Below are positions 1-10,502 of a stretch of DNA of 22,404 nucleotides, piece by piece. Source of the stretch: Entamoeba histolytica HM-1:IMSS (taxonomy: Eukaryota > Evosea > Mastigamoebida > Endamoebidae). The stretch is taken from assembly GCF_000208925.1 (NCBI RefSeq), contig NW_001915113.1, positions 1 to 22,404 of the forward strand, written 5' to 3'. The notes under the pieces are model-generated. The model worked only from the letters and a program-made list of their open reading frames with translations. It was not told where the DNA came from and ran no database searches. The stretch's first letter is position 1. Every line of letters begins with the position of its first letter. Made by a program: the position numbers and the translations under genes.

Positions 1-103
1 AGTTTTTATAATAATTTCATAGTTGTTTTTCTTTAGTTTCATTATAGTATTTTTATTGTTAATTTTATTGTTATATATTTCAAAAAATAAATAAAAATAA
101 AAT

Positions 104-202
104 GCAATCGGAAGGAGTTGAACCTTCGACCCTCACGTTTTGTTAACAAGTTCGATTCTTTAACAAAGTAAGAAAGTGTTTTACCACCTAAACTACGACT
201 GC
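104..202 (-). tRNA. intron-containing tRNA gene, isotype not settled
   Basis: Read on the minus strand this 99-nt segment folds as a tRNA. It has a 7-bp acceptor stem (GCAGTCG with CGATTGC, one G-T pair), a 4-bp D stem (GTTT/AAAC) with loop AGGTGGTA, and a 5-bp T stem (GAAGG/CCTTC) with loop TTCAACT. Internal Pol III A-box (TAGTTTAGGTGG) and B-box (GGTTCAACTCC) sequences are clear. The anticodon arm is 28 nt too long for a standard tRNA, and nearly all of the excess is an 8-bp hairpin (TTTGTTAA/TTAACAAA, 139-167), so an intron is likely. I cannot place the splice sites, so the anticodon is uncertain; a TAC (Val) loop is possible but its stem pairs poorly. A/T runs just below position 100 give T-rich termination signals on the transcribed strand. 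It stands alone here, not in a tandem tRNA array. Confidence 0.75.
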
Positions 203-500
203 TTTTCAAATTTTTGAATTAAATGGCTATTCTTTACTTTTTTGAAATTATTTAAGAAATGAATTTTTTGCATTAATTCATGAATATCTTATTAGTATCA
301 TCTGCACAAACACTATAAACAAGCATATGTGTTTCATCATTCGAGAGTATGTTTTCATTGTTTTAAATTAATGAAAATAATTATTACAACTATGAAATTT
401 TCACATATGTTTTATTTTCAACGACTCAATTATTCATTTAATACTACTATAACCAATACAATTATTAATATCTTTTTCATTGAAAAGTTATGGTGTCGTT

Positions 501-527
501 TTCATTTTATTTCATTTTATTTCATTT
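501..527. repeat. short tandem repeat, 10-mer TTCATTTTAT x 2.7
   Basis: Three consecutive copies of TTCATTTTAT, the last one partial. This is simple AT-rich repetition inside the gene-free region and no function is implied. Confidence 0.6.
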
Positions 528-2572
528 ACGTTGTATTTATTAATATGTGGCATATTTCATTGTTAAATTATTCTTAATTTTGTTCTTCAATAACTTTCAT
601 CTCTTTATGAACATTACTTACAATAAAATGAAATTAATAAACTTGAAAAATACTATATTTAAACGATTCTTTATGTTATTGAATTAATAGTCTTTATTTT
701 CAATGACAGATATTATGATAACATGTTCTTTATCCATACTTTTTAACAAAATTCTATTCTAATTCCTCATTTGCTTATTTTATAAATTTAAGTGAATTTA
801 TCTCTGATAAAACTTAACTACACCACTCATTTATATAATGGTTATTTTTTCTATACAATGAATTAATTAAACAATTTTTATATTATTTTAGTTCTTAATT
901 TCACATTTCTAACACTCATTTGTCAACTTTTCTTAAAACAAATTCATCTTGTTATCATTAGTAGATTTAAGTTTCTTTGCTTTTGATCAAAAATATTTTA
1001 GTATTATTTGTATATTCTTTTAATATAGAATTTGTGTATATTTTGTCTTATTCAATGTTACTTTAATAGGGGTTAGTTGGTACTACAAACTTTGTTTCTT
1101 TTGGATTTTTTTTAACTAGTTTTATTATTTGTTTAAAATTTCTTGGATTATTTTGTCTACAGTCATTTCTTTGAAATAAACAAGTTTTATTCAATGACAA
1201 TGAATATGTTTATCATTAATATAGTTGTTATAAAAATCCAATTTAATTCTGTCTTTCAACAACATTATGACTAAATAAATATTTCTAATCAATAAAATAA
1301 ACTCATTCATTTTTAGTTTGAGAATATGTTCAATTGAACCAAATAGAAATGTTCATTGTTTACATCATTTCTATTGTTTTATTTGGTCATTTTCATTATT
1401 TGTTAAAAAAAATTACTAATTCATATATAAGTAAAATAGCTTCAAAACATTGACAGCTAATGTCTATTATTACAATGATACTATCAAGTCTATGCTTTGA
1501 TATAAATCGAGAGTAAACATTATTTAATGACAATAATAAATACAACAAGTATTGAATGTTTTAAATAAATACATTATATATAATTACAATTTAATGAATA
1601 AATTCTACTAATCAGTACAAATATCATAATACATAACAATCACAAACATTAAGCAGTAAAGATAAAATAATATTAAAATAATTTCAATTAAAATACAATT
1701 TTTAATCCATTCTATTTATTTTTTGTTTCAAATCCTTCATTCTACAGAGATATTTTCTGCTAATCACTCATTCAATACTAACTCCTATTCAAAACGAAAT
1801 CAATAAAATAACTCTCTCAAATTCTATAAATTATATTAGTTGAAATTAAACTCATTTTAATGTTTAATATCAATAAAACATCCATTTCACATTTCACTAA
1901 TTGTAGTTGATATAGAAATTGATTTTAATGAACTACAGTATTTAAAGAAATTCAACACCTCATGAATCAACTTTTATTTATATTTTAATTCAGTACTTCT
2001 ATCGTACTTTATATATCATACTTTATTATTTTCAATTCTTCCTTTTCTTTTCAATTCTTTTAGTAATTAAATTTGGATAATATTATTTCTTTATTTATTC
2101 TTCAAACTTCAAACAATTCATTTTTTATTATAAATGTGATATGATTCAATATTATGAAATAACCTTCTTAAACAATTATTCTGACATTATGAATTAAAAA
2201 TGAAATTATTCATATTTCATTGAAACACTTTAACAACAATTTCTACATTAATAAAATTCATTAATATCATCAAAGCACACTGACATTATTATTGAGTTTT
2301 GTCATAATTTCATTCTTTTTATGTTTTATACTTTTCATTATTCTGCCATTCAACTATACTATGTTAAAAAATTTGTCTTTTTAATAACTTCTCTTTACTG
2401 TATTAATTTATATTACTCAATATTATTTTATTGAATCATCCCTTGCAACATTACAACATAGTTTTTATATATTTCTTATTTTGTTATTTCAAATTCATTA
2501 AATCAATATCTTTTAATTTCTTTTGATGTAATTCAATAAACACTACCAATAAATGAAATTATTTTATTCTCT

Positions 2573-2777
2573 CTATATTCGTGTTGACTTAATATTATTA
2601 TTCTTATAATTTTTCTGTTTAGCTTTTTCTTGATTTTCATTCCTTATTATTTTATTTTCAACTATTACAATTATTTGTATTGTTTTGTCTATTTACAAGT
2701 ACATAACTAATATTAACTTCTTCTTTAGTTTCCCCTTTAATAATTGTCATAATTTTCATTTCTAAGTTATTGTCGTT
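2573..2777 (-). pseudogene. possible decayed coding fragment
   Basis: On the minus strand about 39 codons are open from 2777 and read like Entamoeba coding sequence (for example MKIMTIIKGETKEEVNISYV). The sense then continues in another frame for about 30 codons (IIVIVENKIIRNENQEKAK) to a stop at 2573-2575. Mixed polar and charged residues with Gly suggest former coding sequence broken by a frameshift. In DNA this AT-rich, open runs of this length also occur by chance. I recognise no family. Confidence 0.25.
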
Positions 2778-3908
2778 TTTCAAAAATAAAAACAATGAAA
2801 CTACTTTACTAACTACCTCAAAAATTTTTCATTCCTCCAAGTTGTGTTGCTACTAATATGTTTCTTTTACTTCTATAATATATTTCATTTGGTACATAAA
2901 TGATAATCTTCTTTTTTCTTTATTTTGAATGTCACTCAAACATTTTCCAAAGATAAGTGCTAGTTTAATTTCATTTTTTAAAGTTATGTGTTGACTACAA
3001 ATTTCCTCTTCTAGAAAAACACACTATAATCTTTTATTATAACCAACTTCAATTCCAACTACTTTTTTTCTAATTGTACTTTTTACTTTTATGTTGTATT
3101 TTGTTCCTTTTTCTGTTTTAAATAAATAATTTACAATTACTCTTTAACCTAATACAAGGATTTTCTGACTGACACACACCATTAACTTATGGCATATTTA
3201 TTGCTATTGCCAATTCATTTATATTAATTACAAACAAAGAAATAATGAAATAGTACATAAAATACATATAATAACCATATAGAAATAATATTAAATATTA
3301 AATTGTTTGGAGCTGAAAGAAACTTGTTCAATTCTATGATTAAATGAATTAAATGATGAATGTTTTGTATCATTGTAAATAACTTAACCAAATCCACTAT
3401 ATTGAAAATAGCTATTTATTGAAATTGAATAAATATGAGAAACAACTTTTAGTCTCAAAAATAAAGAAGATAGTAAAACACAAAATAATTTAATATTCAT
3501 TCACTGATATTATTAAATACCTTTTAATAATTCATAATTATTTTAAATCATTAACCAGAATAAAAAATATATTAAATAATATTCTAAAATAAATGATAAA
3601 TTAACAAAATAAGGATATTAATTATTAATGTCATTATTTCATTTTCCAAATAATTAAATCTTGAAGACTTTGGTTTATAATCAATGTTAATGAATTATAG
3701 ATACGAACAAACCACTTGTTAGAATAACTTTTCAATTTATTTTTAATTAATACATTGAAACATAAAAAAAAAATAACATAAACCTCTTTTAAAAAATTAT
3801 TCTTTGCTTTCTCATTCAAATTAAAAATATTGTTTTTTTGATTAATTCTATTCAAAACAAGACAGAGATGTCTTGGAGTCAATTGAATAAACTAGACCTT
3901 TCTTTTAT

Positions 3909-4601
3909 TTAATTATTCTCTAATGAAATCTTTCCTGAACTAACATCTCTTAATACTAATTCTGTCAATGTCAGGAATGCTCTTTCAATATTTTCCCCTG
4001 TTTTAGCAGAACATTCAAAAAATTCAGCATTTAATTCTTTGGCTTTATTCTTACCTTCATCTGTTGTAACTGTACGTTGAGAAGAATCACACTTATTACC
4101 AATGATCATAAGAACATGATTCCCTGGGTTATATTTTTCTAATTCTTGTACCCATTCATCAATATGTTCAAAGGTGTTTCTATTTGAAATATCATAAACA
4201 ATAATAGCTCCAACAGACCCTCGGAAATATCCTCTAGTAATGCACCTAAATTTTTCTGAACCAGCAGTATCCCAAATACGGAGTTTTATTATAGTGTCTT
4301 GAATCTGAACATTTTTCGTTCCAAACTCAACTCCAATAGTTGACTCATACTCTTCTCTGAAAGTTCCATCTTGAAACCTCATCAAGAGACAAGTCTTTCC
4401 TACAGAAAATTCTCCAATAATAATAAATTTAAAAATATAATCGATAGATGACTCATTAAAAGTATTACTTGAGATTGTGTCAGCATCAACAACATCTAGT
4501 GCTGTTGGTTGTTGTCTTTGAGTTGTATCTTTTCCACAGCACTAAAAACAATTATAAGTTATCTTTTAATTTCAGAAATAGTAAAAACCGCAAACTGACA
4601 T
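3909..4601 (-). CDS. atypical Rab-family small GTPase (two exons)
   Basis: Rab-type GTPase, 212 aa after splicing, expected to act as a switch in vesicle traffic. Exon 1 is only ATG-TCA (4601-4596). A 54-nt intron (4595-4542, GTTTGC...TTTTTAG) precedes exon 2 (4541-3909). The intron is needed because an in-frame TAG sits directly before the Cys-Cys codons, and the only other in-frame Met lies after the P-loop. Visible motifs: P-loop GEFSVGKT (residues 45-52), switch I with Thr70 (YESTIGVEF), switch II WDTAGSEKF (92-100), NKCD (151-154) and CSAK (179-182). There is a 36-residue N-terminal extension beginning MSCC. Oddities: the catalytic Gln of DTAGQ is Ser97, and the C-terminus (GKISLENN) has no prenylatable cysteine. 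A GAAC element lies 16 nt upstream of the ATG. The family call is firm; the subfamily is unassigned (a RabX-like divergent member is likely). Confidence 0.85.
4542..4595 (-). other. intron of the Rab gene (54 nt)
   Basis: Donor GTTTGC directly after ATG-TCA and acceptor TTTTTAG directly before the TGC-TGT codons. The phase is 0. The length and the TAG acceptor fit Entamoeba introns; the donor has C instead of T at position 6. Confidence 0.65.
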
Positions 4602-4616
4602 TGTCTTTTTATTAGA

Positions 4617-4621
4617 AGTTC
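4617..4621 (-). promoter_or_regulatory. GAAC promoter element, Rab gene
   Basis: On the minus strand the sequence ATTGAACTTC ends shortly before the predicted ATG. GAAC is an established core promoter element of Entamoeba protein genes. Confidence 0.5.
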
Positions 4622-4787
4622 AATTTTTTTCTTTCATTTTTATTTTTATTAATTTTTTTTTTGAAAAGGATTATTTAAAGTTTCTTTAATAATAAACAAG
4701 ATAAAATCTGATGATTGAATCATTTTTACAGGAAATAAAACAAACCTGAAAAGAAAAATGAATAATTCAAAATTATACAAACTAACA

Positions 4788-6602
4788 TTAATGAAAATAC
4801 TTAGACTTATTAGACAAATTGAAAAATGAACACTATAAATGAGTATAATTTATCTATAAGAAAATTAAAATTAAACAAACCGTTAATAATTCTGTGCAAG
4901 AAGCTCGATCTTTACTTTCAAAAACAAAACACTTATTAATAAAATCTACAAAATCAACTGGTGCTTTAGTTATATCTCTTAAACCTTCTGCTCCATACAC
5001 TGCTGTTTTAAACATTCCTTTAATTACCCCATGTTCTTTATATGGGGGTTGTGTTTCAAACAACTCCTGAGCAACACATCCAATACTCCAAACATCAACT
5101 TTCTCATTATATGGAATTTGTTTAATAACTTCTGGAGCCATATATGATTTAGAACCAGCCCTATTTGATGGGTTAGAACTAATTCTTACAACTAATCCAA
5201 AATCAATAATCTTGACATTATAATTTCCATCTAACATAATGTTAGTAGTTTTAATGTCTCTATGAATAAATCCTTGTTTATGAATATATTCTAGCCCTTT
5301 TAATGAGCATTGAATAACATAAGCTATATCTTGTAATGGCATTGGTTGATTTTTTATTATTGTTTTTAATGTCCCTAATGAACAATATTCCATAGAAATA
5401 AATACTTGATTACCAAATAACCAACACCCAATCATTTTGATTAAGTTTGGGTGATCCCACAATTTCATACGAGCAACTTCAATTCCCATTTTTTCTGATC
5501 GTTCTTCTACCGAATGTTTTAATACTTTTAATGCAACATATCCTTGTTCATCTATTCTTTGAACTTTATAAACATCTCCAAACCCACCTTTACCTACTGA
5601 AACAAAATTTTTATAATACTTTTTAGGGTCATCAGTTAAGCAATATTGTTTTAATTCATCTTCTGGGTAAATTATTTTTTTACCAATTTGTGGTTTCTTC
5701 AAATATTCATCTTCTTCTATCATAATTTCTTTTTTATTTCCTTGTGTTACAGAACGTTTTTTTGTGATAGCTCGTAATATTTCACATAAAACTGCAAAAT
5801 GTTCTACACATTCATCAGGATATAACATATTTTTAATACATATATCTCTACAACTATTAAGTAAATACGCTAATTTATTTGATGTGAATGTACGAACTTT
5901 AATAATTACTGGAGGACGAATGAATTGTTCACAAGTCATTAAAGTATTATAAGTCATATTTAATTCATGATCATTTGAGAAAGAAAGAATAATTTTTCTG
6001 ATTGCAGTATTAATTTCAAGAATATAATTAGCGTGAATAGTAAAAGAAACTTTAGAAGATAAAGGACAAATAGTTAAAGGGATATGAGGGTTATCACCGA
6101 ATAAAATAAATTCACCGTTATAAATAATCATTTGTCTATGAGCCCAAGCTGTTTGACCTCTTTTTTTACATTTAACAGAATATTTTTTTTTAACGATGTC
6201 ATGTTTAAAGTCTTCTTCAAAAAATCTAGAAAGAGGGTGAAACGATAAAGTTCTTAATAAATAAAATATTTGTACAGTATCACTATAAGATTGTGTTATA
6301 ATATAATGAGTTGTAGCATTACCAAAAAGATCATTCCAAATAATTTTAATTTTATCATCAAGTCCAACTTGTGATAATGATGAAAATAAAATTTCTTCAC
6401 GTACTTTTGCATGTCTTAAGAAAAATATTTTTCTTAAATTAAAATTAAAATATAACATACGATACTCTGTTCTTTTACCAAATGTTATTGCTACATCAAA
6501 ACATATTTCTGTTAAAAAAGTTTTTTTACTGTCTGGTATTTGTTGTAACTCTTTAATAATATGTAATGATTCATCATCAAGTTTTCTTTGTTGATTCTGC
6601 AT
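4788..6602 (-). CDS. Ser/Thr protein kinase with N-terminal extension (two exons)
   Basis: Protein kinase of 588 aa after splicing. The kinase domain occupies about residues 331-582: Gly loop GKGGFG (337-342), ATP-anchoring Lys359 (VALK), catalytic loop HRDIKTTN (447-454), DFG (467-469) and APE (489-491, in GSKSYMAPE). All catalytic residues are present. The Gly-loop context and activation segment resemble STE20/PAK-type kinases. Residues 1-330 carry no clear domain; about 140-225 (basic start, alternating strands) could be a divergent PH-like fold, and I see no CRIB motif. Exon 1 is 6602-4881, a 48-nt intron (GTTTGT...TTATAG) follows, and exon 2 is 4832-4788. Splicing turns an unlikely tail (VCLILIFL) into LLTCSFFNLSNK, matching the usual LLxHPFF end of kinase domains. 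The ATG is at 6602, in TAATTCATG. It sits between the two other minus-strand genes, 126 bp and 186 bp from them. Confidence 0.88.
4833..4880 (-). other. intron near the 3' end of the kinase gene (48 nt)
   Basis: Donor GTTTGTTTAA and acceptor ATTTATAG, phase 0. A nearer TAG would give an intron of only 27 nt and a worse C-terminus. The 48-nt choice restores the conserved end of kinase subdomain XI. Confidence 0.7.
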
Positions 6603-6728
6603 GAATAATTATTTATTTAATTTATTTCTGTTTTAGGGTTTTTTTATTTTTCTTCTTTTTTATTCAAATAAACTATTTATTAAAAATAAAATCATTAAAA
6701 ATATATTGAAAAATGAAAGAAATTAAAT

Positions 6729-8504
6729 TTATTCTAATGCTTCAATTGTAACATCTTTCACATCAGTTAAAATTGTAATTTTAAAATTAGCAAATGTATT
6801 TGGTTTCATTGTTGATGGAATAACAATAACTTCTAATCCATCTTCTTCATCAACTTCAAAACAAGTAAATACATTTCTATTTCTTACCCATGCTTCTGGT
6901 AAATTAACTAAGTTATCTTCATTTATATCATCAGCATCTAATTTTTGTTCAAGATTAACAAATACTGGTAGTCCAATACTTTCAATCTTTCCTGATGCTC
7001 CAATAAATTGTGATAATAAAATAATAATGTCTTTACATTCTTCTTTATTGTATTTTGCTTTAATAACATATTGTGGATTTGTTACAAATGATTCAGGATC
7101 ATCAACACTTCCTCCAGCTGTTCCTTCTTTCCATTCACCATTAACTGAAACAATATTTGACCATTCTTTTGTTAATTCTTTAATTATAACATTTTCTTCT
7201 TCATAATAAATCTTTAATTTAAATTCTCCAACTTCTCCAGCTTCTGAAGTACATGGAACTAAAATATATTTTCCTTCTCTTAATTTAAAATTCTTTCCAA
7301 CACAAACATTTGAAATCAAATTTGTAGTTTCTTCAACTAATTCACCAAAGTCAATTTCTTTTCTATCAGTTTGTTTAGTTTCAAAAAGATAAAATCCAAT
7401 TTTATTTTTATTATCAGGTTGTTCCATAGTAATAGACATTTTAGTGTCTTTCTTAGTTTCAATTACATATTGATAATTATGATAAAATTCATATGGACTT
7501 CCTCTATCAGCTCCTCCATTACTAGTTTGTGTCCACTTTTTACTATCTTCAAAGAATTTCCATTCTTTATTATAATCAATTGGAATAAATTCAATAGCTT
7601 CCATATGTTCTGTTGAAACAGCAATTTGGAATTTACCATGATAAGGTTCTGGATTAATACTAGAAATTCTATTAAGATTAGTTGGAATAATAACATAAGA
7701 ACCAGCATCTAATTCAAATGAATGTTCAATATTATCAGAAGCCATAGTATTTAAGAAATTTTCATCTATTTTAATAACTTCATTTGGATCAAATAAAGTT
7801 AATGGTCTATTTTCATAAAATACTTGATCATATTTAACAATAAAGAATGTAACTCTATTATTAATATTATCTTGTTTTAAACATACTTTAATATGTAATT
7901 TTCCTGTTAATGTTAATAAAAATTGTGGATTTTCATACCATTTAGGATTAGAAATAATATTTCCTGCATCAAATCCTTTTTTCCATTCTCCTTCAAGAAC
8001 AATTCCATCTAATTTTTTTTCTTCTACTGGAACTGGTGTAAATTTCATTGAAACTTTAAATTGTGGTAATACTTTTTCTTTCTTTTTTTTCTTTTTATCA
8101 TTTCCTGTTCCAGTTTCTTCAGGTTGTCTAACTTCTCCAATATCTGGTTCAAGAATGTTTTTAGGTTTCTTTATACTTTGAACATAATGTAATTCTTGAT
8201 CACTTTCTTTTATATCTGCCATATTTAATTGATAAAATCCAACACATTTACTTCCAATTAAACGTGGTTTATATAAAAAGAAATGAATGTTTGGTCTTGC
8301 ACTATTTATTGGAAAATATAATGTTTCATCTATCTTTAATGTTTTACTTGCTTTCTTTTTTGTAGTAATGTATGTTAAATGATCAACATCACATACAATA
8401 TATCCTAATGCACCATCTTTACAATCTTCAAATTGAATGGTAAGCATTCCTACTTTTCCCATTTTAGGTTCTCTTCCTGCTCTTTCTCTCGGTGTTTTAG
8501 ACAT
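6729..8504 (-). CDS. C2-like protein with three calpain-III (CBSW) domains, no protease domain
   Basis: 591-aa single-exon protein. Residues about 16-115 look like a C2-type beta sandwich. A linker with a lysine run (about 137-144) follows. Then come three units that each open with a Trp motif typical of calpain domain III: GEWKKGFDAGN (172-182) with NPQFLLTL; KKWTQTSNGGADRGSP (322-337) with NYQYVIE; and GEWKEGTAGGSVDDP (456-470) with NPQYVIKA. Domain III of calpains is a C2-related fold that can bind Ca2+ or phospholipid. The Cys protease core (Cys/His/Asn) is absent and the protein starts directly at the C2-like part, so it is probably an adaptor or membrane-binding protein, not an enzyme. 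Acidic patches (DADDINED, EVDEEDG) lie in the last unit. The ATG at 8504 follows AATAATAAAAA; I see no GAAC close by. The domain call is from motif recognition. Confidence 0.8.
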   Translation of the reverse strand: MSKTPRERAGREPKMGKVGMLTIQFEDCKDGALGYIVCDVDHLTYITTKKKASKTLKIDETLYFPINSARPNIHFFLYKPRLIGSKCVGFYQLNMADIKESDQELHYVQSIKKPKNILEPDIGEVRQPEETGTGNDKKKKKKEKVLPQFKVSMKFTPVPVEEKKLDGIVLEGEWKKGFDAGNIISNPKWYENPQFLLTLTGKLHIKVCLKQDNINNRVTFFIVKYDQVFYENRPLTLFDPNEVIKIDENFLNTMASDNIEHSFELDAGSYVIIPTNLNRISSINPEPYHGKFQIAVSTEHMEAIEFIPIDYNKEWKFFEDSKKWTQTSNGGADRGSPYEFYHNYQYVIETKKDTKMSITMEQPDNKNKIGFYLFETKQTDRKEIDFGELVEETTNLISNVCVGKNFKLREGKYILVPCTSEAGEVGEFKLKIYYEEENVIIKELTKEWSNIVSVNGEWKEGTAGGSVDDPESFVTNPQYVIKAKYNKEECKDIIILLSQFIGASGKIESIGLPVFVNLEQKLDADDINEDNLVNLPEAWVRNRNVFTCFEVDEEDGLEVIVIPSTMKPNTFANFKITILTDVKDVTIEALE

Positions 8505-10502
8505 TTTTTATTATTTGGTTTATTCAGTACTTTTTGCAAATCTATTAATATTTTCTTTTCTAGTTTAAAGGCGAATCTTATAATCTATTTTTATCGTTTT
8601 CTTAATTTTTAGTTTTGTTTTTTACTTCTCTTCTTGATGTTTTTTTTTCTTTTTTCCTTTCATTTGTTTTTTCTTTTTTAATTTGTTATAAATTTTTACA
8701 CTGAATAACAGTTTTGGAGTAAACCACTTGATAAAAAAATAACTTAGTCAAATAAAAGAAGAAAAATTAGAAAGAATATAAAAGGAGTTGAAATAAAGCA
8801 GTAATATTACTAATCATAAAGAATTAAATATAATATTTCCATTGTGGGAAGTAAGACATTATAGAGAATAGTTAATACTATAAATATAAACAATAAACAT
8901 ACTACAACTATATTCAATTATTAGAAATGAAGTATATTTTAGTTTCTCTTCTATTTCTATTATTCTTTTTTGTCATGTTCTATGTTTGTTTGATGTTTGT
9001 GTGTTAGAAATTAACTATTAACCAAAAAGAGTTTCAATTAACTTATTCTATTAAAGTGAATTTAATCATTTTATGGTTCAGAAGGCTTTAATTAATGAGA
9101 ATATGAATTGTTAATACTTCCTAACAATTCAATTATTTTATTTTTTTGTTCATTATTTCTTTTATTGTTATTTATTATTTTATTTACTCAATTTTGGTAG
9201 AAATTTATGTGTTTCATGATATTATTTAGTTTTTTCTCTCTATTCTTTCTTCATTTTTTCATATATTCTCTTCTTTTTATTATACTTTTTATTTTACAAT
9301 TATGAGTATGGTTTATTTTTCTTTCTTCAATTCCAGTTTTTCAATATTTTGTTCTTTGGTTCTTTTTTTCTTTCATATCATGTGTTTATTTATTCTTTTA
9401 ATATTTTTATTAATATCATCATTTCATATATAATTTCATTGTGTATTATGTATGAAGTTATTCTATTGTTGTTTGTATTGAACAAAACATGATAAATATA
9501 AATCATCAATACTATATCAAACTGATACAATTACATATTGTAAATAAATGAAAATAATAAAAAATGAAAGAAGTAATGAAGTAACATATATTTAAATGAA
9601 AAAGGCACTTAATATAAAATAATAAAGTTATTGTCATTATATTATTTTCAACGTTTTACTGATAATTTCAATATACAAACATTATTTCATTTTTTTTAAA
9701 TAATTTTTATAAGAAATTATTCAATATTTCATTTATTTATTCTTTGTATAGATATGATATAAGTTAAAATAAATGTTTCAATAATATTCAATAATAATAA
9801 CTTTAATGAATAAACCCAATAATCTAATGAGTTTGTTAAAAAAAATAAGAGTAAAATAATATTATTTATATTATGTATTTATTAAATACAACTTTTAATG
9901 CTAAAATCATCAAAATAAAATAACTGTCTAATTCCATTACTTGTTTTTCTATTTTTAATTGTCTTTATGAGACTATAATTCAGTCTCTTGTTTATTCATT
10001 GGTACTTAAAGAAATATAAATAGTTTTAAAAATATATAATATTATAAAAATTAAATTTAATAATTAAAGGAAAATGACAAAAGAATAATGTAAAAGAAAT
10101 ACAAAAATTTTATTACAAACATAAGAGAATAAACAAAAGAAAGGAAATGTGAAAGATTTAGAGAAGAAGTAATAAAATTCAAAGGAACGAAAACCAAAAT
10201 TATATGAAAATGACAATCAAAATAAATAAGAAGGTTTAGAATAAGTTAAATTACAAAAAAATATTCATAACATCTAAAGGGTAAAATAGAAATAATAGAA
10301 AATATAATTCAGATAATATAAATTTAAAAATAATTATAGAAAAATAAAAATAGAAAAAATTTAAGGAAGAAGAGCAAAAAATAAATCAATTATGATTAAC
10401 CTATATAATTGAATATCTCTTTCATAAAGGAAGAAAGGATCATACAATCAACTTGTGGATTTAAATATTTTTTGTATCTTTGTAGGTACAAACTAAGTAA
10501 AT
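8505..10502. other. gene-free AT-rich region with strand-biased tracts
   Basis: No intact gene. The stretch at about 8930-9430 is pyrimidine-rich on the plus strand, and about 10070-10400 is A/purine-rich on the plus strand. Read on their purine strands, both give Lys/Asn/Glu-rich peptides with many stops, so they may be old coding sequence or simple low-complexity DNA. I saw no RNA gene or mobile-element end. Confidence 0.5.

Larger units (their letters stand above)
203..3908. other. long gene-free AT-rich region
   Basis: About 3.7 kb of very AT-rich sequence with no open frame that has coding character. Open stretches at 329-577 (plus) and 3634-3882 (minus) have amino-acid composition expected of AT-rich non-coding DNA and no start context. 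Words such as TTCATT and AATGAA recur throughout. Short coherent coding-like pieces occur on the minus strand around 2573-2777 (listed separately). A tandem 10-mer lies at 501-527. The stretch 3600-3908 is the 3' flank of the Rab gene. Confidence 0.6.

Noticed and set aside
329..577. 82-codon plus-strand ORF
   Set aside because: Phe/Ile/His/Asn-rich random-looking translation in AT-rich spacer; no promoter element and no recognisable motif.
1065..1111. A-box-like GGTTAGTTGGTA followed by a T8 run, as a Pol III RNA gene
   Set aside because: No B box, no closing stems and no recognised RNA fold.
3352..3510. C/D-box snoRNA suggested by AATGATGAA
   Set aside because: The nearest CTGA is about 150 nt away and no closing stem is visible.
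3634..3882. 82-codon minus-strand ORF just downstream of the Rab gene, as a possible extra exon
   Set aside because: It begins with TTG, not ATG. There is no donor at the Rab 3' end to join it, and it would not supply prenylation cysteines.
4738..4788. Alternative first exon for the Rab gene using GTTTGT donors at 4740-4745 or in the ATGTTAGTTTGT stretch
   Set aside because: It overlaps the end of the kinase gene, gives long introns or wrong phase, and lacks the GAAC element that precedes ATG 4601.
7371..7708. ORFs on both strands inside the C2/calpain-III gene
   Set aside because: Shadows of the real 591-aa frame, with low-complexity Phe/Ile/Leu translations.
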